5,013 nucleotides of DNA. Origin: Bacteroidales bacterium (GTDB lineage: Bacteria > Bacteroidota > Bacteroidia > Bacteroidales > UBA10428). Location of the stretch: positions 1-5,013 of the forward strand of contig JAFGQQ010000296.1 of NCBI GenBank assembly GCA_016935595.1, given 5' to 3'. Of this stretch, positions 1-5,013 are shown one piece after another. How positions within the stretch are numbered: position 1 is the first letter of the stretch; every line of letters starts with the position of its first letter. A program made the translations under genes and the position numbers. The notes beneath the pieces were generated by a model that made no database searches, had not been told where the DNA came from, and saw only the letters and a list, made by a program, of their open reading frames with translations.

Positions 1-87
1 CAATTTGTTAAGTCCAAAATACCATTTTTTGCTTTTACTAAGGCTTTATTGTTCGTATTAGAGATTACAGGTAAGTATAAAATATAA
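1..87 (+). CDS. C-terminal end of an unidentified protein (partial)
   Basis: Frame 1 is open from the left edge to a TAA at 85-87, giving 28 residues that end in ...LEITGKYKI. The other two + frames are closed by 60 or earlier. Base composition is visibly less AT-rich here than in the spacer that begins right after the stop, which fits a gene end. The peptide is hydrophobic then basic (KIPFFAFTKALLFVLEITGK). I do not recognise the family; the pattern would suit the C-terminal helix of many soluble or peripheral enzymes. The 288-base gap to the next gene argues against a tight operon with it. Confidence 0.45.
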   Translation, partial: QFVKSKIPFFAFTKALLFVLEITGKYKI

Positions 88-375
88 ATTAATAACAAAA
101 CATGAATGATCTTAATTCTATTCATAATTATTATTTGTATTTAAAATTTAACTATTGATATTAAAAATATATAAATTTTATTTTTAACTGCAGAAATCAA
201 TTAACAATTATTGAATTTATTTATATTAATTTATTCTTTTTATCAAAATAAAGATACCTGAAAATATCATTTTTTTATAGGAAATCAACAATTTACAGGT
301 TTTGCTGTTGATAACTTTCATTATATTATATAGTTATATTTTGTATTATTGTAAAAAATAATATTGATTTAATCA
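88..375. other. AT-rich intergenic spacer upstream of the septum gene
   Basis: This 288-base gap holds no credible ORF, tRNA or rRNA. It is almost all A/T with two short inverted repeats. One is an A/T-only 9-base pair (161-169 with 179-187), which could help end transcription of the upstream gene. The other is ATCAACA/TGTTGAT (284-290 with 306-312). A promoter for the downstream gene probably lies here, but no convincing TTTG / TAnnTTTG pair at the proper spacing could be found. TTTG at 301-304 is the nearest candidate for the upstream box. Confidence 0.5.
284..312. repeat. Inverted repeat upstream of the septum gene
   Basis: ATCAACA at 284-290 is the exact reverse complement of TGTTGAT at 306-312, with a 15-base spacer. 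The arms contain G and C in a region otherwise nearly pure A/T, so they stand out. The site is 64 bases before the start codon at 376, a position suited to an operator or a small leader hairpin. No function can be assigned from sequence alone. Confidence 0.3.
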
Positions 376-681
376 ATGAATAAATACTGGAAAAGAATTA
401 AACCGATTATAAAAAATAAATATTTTCTTTCAGCTTTTATTTTTTTTATCTGGCTGTTTATATTCGATCAGAATAATTTATTGGAAAGGAAGAAATTAAT
501 AAATAATTTAAACGAACTGGAGAGGGAAAAAGAATTTTATAAAGAAAGGATAGAGAATGACTCCCGCCGATTAAACGAGTTAAGGACAAACAATGAAAAC
601 CTCGAAAAATTTGCCCGCGAAGAATACCTGATGAAAAAAGAAAATGAGGATATTTTTTTAATTATTGAGGAGGAGGAGTGA
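376..681 (+). CDS. DivIC/FtsB-family septum formation initiator protein
   Basis: This 101-residue bitopic membrane protein has the full architecture of the DivIC/FtsB family. A short basic cytoplasmic N-terminus (about residues 1-15, rich in K and R) is followed by one membrane segment (about 16-31, YFLSAFIFFIWLFIF). A coiled coil then runs over about 36-74, with leucines spaced through charged residues. The conserved membrane-distal motif LEKFAREEYLMKKENEDIF lies at about 76-94. Family members bind FtsL and FtsQ/DivIB and help activate septal peptidoglycan synthesis at the division site. The DQNNLLERK segment after the membrane helix and the MKKENEDIF ending resemble Bacteroidota members as I remember them. 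The ATG at 376 has no Shine-Dalgarno sequence before it, as is common in that phylum. The protein ends in a run of acidic residues encoded by four GAG codons. It stands alone here, convergent with the transposase gene. The family call is firm; the exact symbol (divIC or ftsB) is not. Confidence 0.87.
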   Translation: MNKYWKRIKPIIKNKYFLSAFIFFIWLFIFDQNNLLERKKLINNLNELEREKEFYKERIENDSRRLNELRTNNENLEKFAREEYLMKKENEDIFLIIEEEE

Positions 682-729
682 ATCTTATTCAATGAAGAAT
701 TTATAGTTGATTATTAGAGATAGAGGGAA

Positions 730-762
730 AGCCCTACAAGGGTTTGAAACCCTCGTAGGGCT
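730..762. repeat. REP-like palindrome 1 (downstream of RAYT gene)
   Basis: A 33-base near-perfect palindrome. The arms 730-745 and 747-762 pair at 15 of 16 positions around a single central G (746), and the only mismatch is A738/C754. It reads as three overlapping palindromic modules: CCCT-ACA-AGGG, GGGTTT-G-AAACCC and CCCT-CGT-AGGG. Both strands end in GTAGGGCT, so a GTAG tetranucleotide, the mark recognised beside REP hairpins by the Escherichia coli RAYT, is present in inverted orientation. It lies 8 bases past the transposase stop codon. A related copy lies upstream of the same gene. It sits between two convergent genes and may also slow transcription, but neither side has a T-run. Confidence 0.75.
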
Positions 763-770
763 ATGCTTGA

Positions 771-1379
771 TTATTCTAAAATATATTTGTCATCCATATC
801 CAAATCTTTATAGTGACAAAACCTAAAATTTTCCAAGTTTTCAAATAGATCAATTACTTCTTTGCGACATAGATTAGTATGATTTTTACTTAAAATTGAT
901 TTATACGAAGAATACTTCCATTCTTCAAAACTAGCAGAGATAGAATGATGAATAGGATTTAAATGAATATATAAGATTAATTTTTTTAAATAACCTTCAT
1001 CAGTAACTCTAACTCTTTTGAACCTGTTTTTTAATAAACTTCCTTTTCTGTCTTCTTGCTTATTGAATGCGTGTACATAAGAATTGAAAAAATGAGAAAA
1101 TTGTTTGCTAATTATATTACTGAAATTTGTGTTTTCAAATCCCACGTGGGTTTCAAACTTTTTTAAGATTTTTTCTTCTTTTATCTGGATTAGAAAATGA
1201 AAATGGTTATTCATTAAACAGTAAGCATAAGTATTAACAACCGGTATAAGATATTTTTTATATTTTTCCAAAAAGAAAACATAGTTGGCTTTTTTCGTAA
1301 ATAATAATTCATTGCCAACTGTTTTGTTATAAATATGATAAAAATACTCAGGTTCAAATATATCTTGATTGGTAGCCAT
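771..1379 (-). CDS. REP-associated tyrosine transposase (RAYT), Y1/HUH family
   Basis: This 202-residue protein belongs to the IS200-like Y1 transposase superfamily, RAYT branch. These enzymes cut and join single-stranded DNA through a transient 5'-phosphotyrosine bond, and many are single-copy genes flanked by REP palindromes. The N-terminal EYFYHIYNKTVGNELLF (about 11-27) is typical of the family. The metal-binding HUH motif is H59-F60-H61 within MNNHFHFLI. After it come a YVHAFNKQ segment (101-108), GSLLKNRFKRVRV (113-125) and YIHLNP (137-142). By comparison with the E. coli enzyme (YIYINP), Y137 is the likely catalytic tyrosine. W154-SSY (residues 157-159) matches the family's C-terminal WxxSSY. 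No frameshift or stop is visible and all expected catalytic residues are present, so it may be active. The ATG at 1377-1379 lacks a Shine-Dalgarno sequence. Related palindromes flank it on both sides. Residues 74-84 (KFETHVGFENT) are encoded by DNA resembling the flanking REP, possibly an in-frame insertion. Confidence 0.9.
   Translation of the reverse strand: MATNQDIFEPEYFYHIYNKTVGNELLFTKKANYVFFLEKYKKYLIPVVNTYAYCLMNNHFHFLIQIKEEKILKKFETHVGFENTNFSNIISKQFSHFFNSYVHAFNKQEDRKGSLLKNRFKRVRVTDEGYLKKLILYIHLNPIHHSISASFEEWKYSSYKSILSKNHTNLCRKEVIDLFENLENFRFCHYKDLDMDDKYILE
1131..1158. repeat. REP-like module inside the transposase gene
   Basis: On the - strand, 1158 to 1141 reads GTTTGAAACCCACGTGGG and matches GTTTGAAACCCTCGTAGG of palindrome 1 (742-759) at 16 of 18 positions without gaps. 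The centre is a perfect 10-base palindrome CCCACGTGGG (1141-1150). It is flanked by TTTGAAA modules on both sides (ATTTGAAAAC continues to 1131), so the copy keeps the alternating module order of the intergenic REP. It encodes about residues 74-83 of the transposase, between the HUH motif and the YVHAFN segment. Descent from the same repeat is an inference from this match. Confidence 0.5.
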
Positions 1380-1396
1380 AATATAAATTTAAACTA

Positions 1397-1420
1397 AGCC
1401 CTAAGGATTTCAAATCCTCG
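1397..1420. repeat. REP-like palindrome 2 (upstream of RAYT gene)
   Basis: AGCCCTA, then AGGATTT-C-AAATCCT (1404-1418, a perfect 7-base stem with a one-base loop), then CG. With one 2-base gap it aligns to palindrome 1 at 21 of 24 positions. The two stem differences are compensatory: the G742-C750 pair of copy 1 is an A1407-T1415 pair here. The distal right arm of copy 1 (TAGGGCT) is not preserved, so only the inner hairpin and one foot remain. It lies 17 bases before the transposase start codon, inside the probable transcript leader or promoter. Confidence 0.65.
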
Positions 1421-1483
1421 AAAGATTATAGAAAGCAATTTAAAATTATAAAGTATATTTTTCAAACTAACTAAAAAATAATT

Positions 1484-2287
1484 CTATTCAAGCAATACAT
1501 ATATTTCATAATTTTGAGATGTACCTGAAGCTATCTGATCAGCCATTTTCTTGCTTAATTCGGCAGATGCCTTATCTATAGCCTCTGCTATAGTTGCGCT
1601 TATTAAATTAGTTTCTATACTGTCGAATATTATCATACCAATGGCATAACCAAGAGGAAATGTAAGAACTCCCAAAGGAATAAACCAGACAAGATGTTGA
1701 TTTCCAATTGCATTTACAGCCTTTGCAGAAGCTGCCAGTTCAATACCTTCTTTGGATTTTGCTATTAATTTAACAAATGCAATCCGGTCATCTGTTCTAA
1801 ACCATTCACAATAGTAATCCATTTTAGTATTTACAGGCATTTCCGAGGTTTTTTCTAAATCAGTTAATTCTATGTTAACATTTTTGTAATACCCTTTTAA
1901 ATTCCTTTCTAAAGAATTTTTTACAACATCTCCATAGGAATTAAATATGAATCCAACTTGAGAAACTGCCTGGTCTTTTTTCACTTTTTCCTTAATATCA
2001 TCTTTAGGATTGGAGTAAGTGACAGGAAATCCCAAACAGCGATACGGGCCTTTTTCGAGTTTTTCCTGTTGATCAGTAACTTTTTCAAAGTAGCAACCAC
2101 ATTTATTTGAAGCAATGACAGTTAAACTAATAGATTTGTCAGAAATATTATTAGGAACCTTAATTGCTTTATCGGACTTTAAATAATCATTCATGCCTTG
2201 ATCTAGATTGAAAACCCGATAAGAGTAACATCCGGTATTGAGCAAAACAATACAGATAATAATTAATTGATAAAATTTGCTTTTCAT
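1484..2287 (-). CDS. Uncharacterised lipoprotein
   Basis: I do not recognise this family. The 267-residue product starts with a lysine-containing n-region and a hydrophobic stretch (QLIIICIVLLNTG), ending at C20. This is a lipoprotein signal peptide with a loose lipobox (NTG-C), tolerated in Bacteroidota. The mature part begins YSYRVFNLDQG and has no acidic run after the cysteine of the kind that directs surface export in some Bacteroidota, so a periplasm-facing anchor is the simpler guess. Four further cysteines (C63, C65, C84, C160) could form disulfides. A second strongly hydrophobic segment with two prolines spans about 199-221 (LVWFIPLGVLTFPLGYAIGMI). An alanine-rich amphipathic helix follows (about 229-252, TIAEAIDKASAELSKKMAD). 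The ATG at 2285-2287 immediately precedes the lysine-rich n-region and has no Shine-Dalgarno sequence. It lies 104 bases upstream of the transposase gene on the same strand and diverges from hypF. Nothing ties it to hydrogenase maturation. Confidence 0.75.
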   Translation of the reverse strand: MKSKFYQLIIICIVLLNTGCYSYRVFNLDQGMNDYLKSDKAIKVPNNISDKSISLTVIASNKCGCYFEKVTDQQEKLEKGPYRCLGFPVTYSNPKDDIKEKVKKDQAVSQVGFIFNSYGDVVKNSLERNLKGYYKNVNIELTDLEKTSEMPVNTKMDYYCEWFRTDDRIAFVKLIAKSKEGIELAASAKAVNAIGNQHLVWFIPLGVLTFPLGYAIGMIIFDSIETNLISATIAEAIDKASAELSKKMADQIASGTSQNYEIYVLLE

Positions 2288-2325
2288 AATATTATAGGTT
2301 TTATTTAAAGAGAAATTTATAGGTT

Positions 2326-2360
2326 CAAATTATAAATTATATTTTCAGCTAAATTACAAA
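2326..2360 (-). promoter_or_regulatory. Possible promoter of the lipoprotein gene
   Basis: Reading the - strand, TTTG (2360-2357) is followed after 22 bases by TATAATTTG (2334-2326), about 40 bases before the start codon. This resembles the Bacteroidota pattern TTTG / TAnnTTTG, but with one extra base in the second box and slightly long spacing. The region is very AT-rich, so a chance match is possible. Confidence 0.25.
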
Positions 2361-2431
2361 AAATCAACTTAATATAAAAGACTTTAACTTATTTATTAAT
2401 AGATATAATTATTGATATTTACATGTATTAA

Positions 2432-2453
2432 ATAATAAAATTTATTTTATTAT
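2432..2453. repeat. A/T-only inverted repeat in the divergent spacer
   Basis: Arms 2432-2440 (ATAATAAAA) and 2445-2453 are exact reverse complements with a 4-base spacer. It lies in the 266-base spacer between the divergent lipoprotein gene and hypF. It could be a regulator site or a weak hairpin, but all-A/T repeats of this size arise readily by chance in such sequence. I see no other gene or RNA in the spacer. Confidence 0.25.
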
Positions 2454-2533
2454 ATTGTTTAGCTTCCTTCAATTCAAAATTTTAATCTTCCTTTTTAATT
2501 AGAAAATGTAAAATATAAATGATCAATTTCCCC

Positions 2534-2541
2534 TATTTTTG
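2534..2541 (+). promoter_or_regulatory. Possible -7 promoter element of the hyp operon
   Basis: TATTTTTG at 2534-2541 matches the Bacteroidota -7 consensus TAnnTTTG at every fixed base. No TTTG upstream box is found at the expected 19-21 base distance. If used, transcription would start near 2546-2549, only a few bases before the ATG at 2554. The message would then be almost leaderless, and the in-frame TTG at 2539 would be left outside it. Confidence 0.3.
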
Positions 2542-2553
2542 TGTTTAATATTT

Positions 2554-4815
2554 ATGGTTATTACTTCATGCAAAATACAAATTAAAGGCCTTGTACAGGG
2601 TGTGGGCTTCAGACCTTTTATTTACCGGCTGGCAAAAGAGTATAATTTAACCGGATGGGTACAAAATACTACTCACCAGGTTATTGTCAGGGTTGAAGGG
2701 GAAAGGAAAAGCTTGCAGAATTTTATAAAAAATATTCAAATTAAAGCTCCTGCTGCTGCAAATATTGAATCAGTTGAAGTAACAGATGAAAAAATTGCTA
2801 GTTTTAAAGAATTTTCTATAAGGAAAAGTCATGATACATCGGATGAAATTACAGAAATTAGTCCTGATATTGCTGTTTGTGACGATTGTCTTCACGACTT
2901 AAAAATCCAGAAACACCGGATTGATTACCCTTTTATCAATTGCACCAATTGCGGGCCAAGATTCACCATTATTAAGGATTTGCCTTACGACCGCGATAAA
3001 ACAACAATGGATGTATTTAAAATGTGTGACATATGTAAAAATGAATATGAGAATATAAATAACAGGAGATTTCATGCTCAGCCTGTGGCATGTAATAATT
3101 GCGGACCTCAATATGAATTAAGAATATCGAATAATAGAATAACGAATATTGAATTAGTTATTAAAGAGACGGCTCAATTAATTGAAAAGGGTGAAATTAT
3201 TGCATTAAAAGGACAAGGTGGTTTTCATCTTGCATGTGATGCCTTAAACGAAGAGGCTGTAAATTATTTACGAAAATCAAAACACCGAGAAGGAAAGCCG
3301 TTTGCTGTTATGTTCAAGAATTTGAATTGCTTAAAAAAATATGCATTTGTAACAAAAGAAGAAGAAAAAAGTCTGTTATCCTGGCAAAGGCCTATTGTAA
3401 TTTTAAAAGAAAAACTAAAACTTGCTGCCAGCGTGAGTAATGGTTTTAATACGATTGGTGCAATGTTGCCATATATGCCATTTCATTACCTTTTATTTGA
3501 GAAATTATTAACTCCGGTAATAGTTTTAACAAGCGGCAATATTTCTGATGAACCTATTGTAATTGCTAATACGAAAGCATTAGATACTTTCAACTCCTTT
3601 TCAAGTGGTTTTATTACTTATAACCGCGATATTTTTAACCGCACAGATGATTCGGTATGCATGCTTGTCAATAATAAAGAAAGAATAATTCGCCGTTCAA
3701 GGGGATATGTGCCAAAACCAGTAAAAACGACTTTGAACGTTGAGGGTATTTTTGCTGCGGGAGCTGAATTAACAAATTGTTTTGCCATTGGTAGGGGAAA
3801 TCAGGCTATTTTAAGTCAGCATATTGGGGATTTAAAGAATTTCGAAACTTATGAGTTTTATACGGAATCTTATAACCGGTTTAAAAGATTATTCAGGGTA
3901 AATCCATGTCTCGTTGCCTGTGACATGCATCCCGATTATTTATCCACCAGGTTTGCCAGGGAATTAGATTTACCAGTGACTGAGGTTCAGCATCATCATG
4001 CACATATAGCATCGGTAATGGCTGAGTACGGTTTAGATGAAAAAGTTATAGGAATTGGTTTTGACGGCACCGGATATGGAACTGATGGTAATATTTGGGG
4101 AAGTGAATTTTTGATTTGCGATTTAAAAGATTTTAAAAGATATACACATTTTTCATATATTCCGCTACCCGGAGGCGATGCAGTTGTAAAGGAACCATGG
4201 CGTATAGGCTTAGTTTATTTATATAAAATTTATAAAGATGAAGTTTTTAATCTGGATATTCCCTTTATTAGAAATCTTGATAAAAGTAAAGTCGTAACTA
4301 TTATATCAGCTATAAAAAATAATATCAATACACCTTTATCATGCAGTGCAGGTCGTGTATTCGATGCGGTTGCAGTAATTACCGGGATATGCTCAAAAAC
4401 ATTATTTCATGCCGAAGCGCCAATGAGATTAGAGAATATTATTGATAATAAAATAGTTGATGAATATCCATTCGATATTAAAGAAGAAGTGAATTTACAG
4501 TCAGTATTTAAAGGAATTGTTGAAGATCTTAAAAGAAATATAGCGGCATCAGCAATTTCTGCTAAGTTTCATAATACAATAAATTCAATTATTTTTACTG
4601 TTGTAAAAAACATAAAAAATGAAACCGGAATTAATAAGATAGTCCTTTCCGGTGGCACTTTTCAAAACAAATATTTATCAGAAAAAATTGAGAACAGATT
4701 AATAAAAAATAAATTTAATATTTTTGTGCCCCGGCAAATCCCTGCAAATGACGGGGGAATTGCTCTGGGCCAATTAGCTATTGCAGCAAAAAGGAGGGAA
4801 GAATCATGTGTTTAA
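2554..4815 (+). CDS. hypF: [NiFe]-hydrogenase maturation carbamoyltransferase HypF
   Basis: HypF uses carbamoyl phosphate and ATP to carbamoylate the C-terminal cysteine of HypE, which then dehydrates it to the thiocyanate that supplies the cyanide ligands of the hydrogenase iron. All four regions are present (numbering from 2554, 753 residues; E. coli HypF is about 750). An acylphosphatase domain covers about 5-90 (GLVQGVGFRPF, R20 and N38). Two zinc-finger pairs follow, at C109/C112 with C130/C133 and C158/C161 with C180/C183. A YrdC-like adenylation domain covers about 195-385 (KGQGGFHL, SGNISDEP, RRSRGY). A Kae1-like transferase domain covers about 395-745, with DMHPDYLST, metal-binding HHHAH at 480-484, FDGTGYGTDGNIWGSE, LSGGTFQN and NDGGIALGQ. 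The frame extends upstream to a TTG at 2539. I prefer the ATG at 2554 because the acylphosphatase fold begins right after it and the TTG overlaps a promoter-like element. It overlaps hypC by 10 bases. No residue expected for activity is missing. Confidence 0.96.
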   Translation: MVITSCKIQIKGLVQGVGFRPFIYRLAKEYNLTGWVQNTTHQVIVRVEGERKSLQNFIKNIQIKAPAAANIESVEVTDEKIASFKEFSIRKSHDTSDEITEISPDIAVCDDCLHDLKIQKHRIDYPFINCTNCGPRFTIIKDLPYDRDKTTMDVFKMCDICKNEYENINNRRFHAQPVACNNCGPQYELRISNNRITNIELVIKETAQLIEKGEIIALKGQGGFHLACDALNEEAVNYLRKSKHREGKPFAVMFKNLNCLKKYAFVTKEEEKSLLSWQRPIVILKEKLKLAASVSNGFNTIGAMLPYMPFHYLLFEKLLTPVIVLTSGNISDEPIVIANTKALDTFNSFSSGFITYNRDIFNRTDDSVCMLVNNKERIIRRSRGYVPKPVKTTLNVEGIFAAGAELTNCFAIGRGNQAILSQHIGDLKNFETYEFYTESYNRFKRLFRVNPCLVACDMHPDYLSTRFARELDLPVTEVQHHHAHIASVMAEYGLDEKVIGIGFDGTGYGTDGNIWGSEFLICDLKDFKRYTHFSYIPLPGGDAVVKEPWRIGLVYLYKIYKDEVFNLDIPFIRNLDKSKVVTIISAIKNNINTPLSCSAGRVFDAVAVITGICSKTLFHAEAPMRLENIIDNKIVDEYPFDIKEEVNLQSVFKGIVEDLKRNIAASAISAKFHNTINSIIFTVVKNIKNETGINKIVLSGGTFQNKYLSEKIENRLIKNKFNIFVPRQIPANDGGIALGQLAIAAKRREESCV
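4791..4798 (+). promoter_or_regulatory. Strong Shine-Dalgarno sequence of hypC
   Basis: AAGGAGGG lies inside the end of hypF, 7 bases before the hypC ATG. It is the only strong ribosome-binding site placed correctly before a gene start in this window. It sets the start at 4806 and suggests that hypC can recruit ribosomes itself in addition to coupling with hypF. Confidence 0.7.
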
Positions 4816-5013
4816 GTGTACCGGCAAAAATAATATCTATTGAAGGTGATAAGGCTCAGGTTTCTATTGGTGGTACTGTTGTAGATGCCGGCCTGCATTT
4901 AATAGAAAATGCAAAGATTGGCGATTATGTTTTGATACATACAGGTTTTGCCATACAAAAATTAAGCGAAGAAGAGGCTAAGGAAACATTGGAATTGTTT
5001 AAAGAATTTGAGG
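4806..5013 (+). CDS. hypC: Hydrogenase assembly chaperone HypC (partial, 3' end outside window)
   Basis: The visible 69 residues begin MCLSVPAKIISIEGDKAQV, the HypC/HupF/HybG signature. Cys2 binds the iron during assembly of the Fe(CN)2CO unit with HypD and also contacts the hydrogenase large-subunit precursor. The motif's usual Gly after Pro is Ala here (SVPAK). The OB-fold-like body follows, with IGDYVLIHTGFAIQKLSEEEAKETLELF at about 38-65, matching the family's VHxGFAIxxxxEEEA. HypC proteins are usually 75-95 residues, so only a short tail is missing. The start overlaps the last 10 bases of hypF (ATGTGTTTAA contains the hypF stop), giving tight translational coupling. The hyp order makes hypD and hypE likely downstream. 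Confidence 0.95.
   Translation, partial: MCLSVPAKIISIEGDKAQVSIGGTVVDAGLHLIENAKIGDYVLIHTGFAIQKLSEEEAKETLELFKEFE

Noticed and set aside
161..187. A/T-only inverted repeat as terminator of the upstream gene
   Set aside because: The 9-base arms contain no G or C, so the hairpin would be very weak. Such repeats are expected by chance in this composition.
363..377. FNR/CRP-type operator TTGAT-n-ATCAA
   Set aside because: The half-sites match the FNR pattern but the spacer is 3 bases instead of 4, and it overlaps the start codon. Not supported as an FNR box.
667..678. GAGGAGGAGGAG as a Shine-Dalgarno for a downstream gene
   Set aside because: It encodes the Glu4 tail of the septum protein. The only nearby start opens a frame of five codons, so no gene follows.
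730..1420. Classical IS200/IS605 insertion sequence with TnpB
   Set aside because: No TnpB-like gene or IS left/right end is present. The sequence style (HFH, GSLLKNRF, YIHLNP, flanking palindromes) fits a REP-associated transposase instead.
2519..2548. Tiny ORF MINFPYFCV before hypF
   Set aside because: Nine codons, no ribosome-binding site, and it overlaps the promoter-like element. No sign of a leader peptide function.
2539..2553. TTG start giving a 758-residue HypF
   Set aside because: The five extra residues (MCLIF) lie before the normal domain start, TTG is a weak start, and the stretch overlaps a promoter-like element. The ATG at 2554 is preferred.
2899..3111. 70-codon open frame on the - strand
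   Set aside because: It lies wholly inside the zinc-finger part of hypF, which is unmistakable on the other strand, and its translation resembles no known family. It is a shadow frame.

Overview
The window is an AT-rich stretch of bacterial chromosome. The small septum protein looks like the DivIC/FtsB proteins of Bacteroidota. Most starts lack a Shine-Dalgarno sequence, and a TAnnTTTG-type promoter element lies just before hypF. Together these suggest a Bacteroidota (Bacteroidetes) or close relative; this is an inference from style, not a proven assignment.

Layout. Positions 1-87 hold the tail of an unidentified + strand gene, followed by about 290 bases of very AT-rich spacer. A small + strand septum-formation gene (DivIC/FtsB-like) runs to 681. 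It faces a - strand gene for a REP-associated tyrosine transposase (RAYT, single-strand Y1/HUH type) at 771-1379. A - strand gene for an unrecognised lipoprotein follows at 1484-2287. Across a divergent AT-rich spacer, the + strand carries hypF (to 4815), which overlaps the start of hypC; hypC runs off the right edge.

The right half is the start of a [NiFe]-hydrogenase maturation operon. HypF makes the carbamoyl/thiocarboxamide group that becomes cyanide, and HypC is the chaperone that carries the Fe(CN)2CO unit with HypD. hypD and hypE would be expected downstream but are not in the window.

The most interesting structure is around the RAYT gene. A 33-base, almost perfect palindrome (730-762) lies just after its stop codon. 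A related but diverged palindrome (1397-1420) lies just before its start. The two differ by a compensatory base-pair change in the stem. A third copy of the same palindromic modules sits inside the transposase coding sequence (around 1131-1158). This looks like a self-contained REP/RAYT unit whose REP sequence has also become part of the protein.
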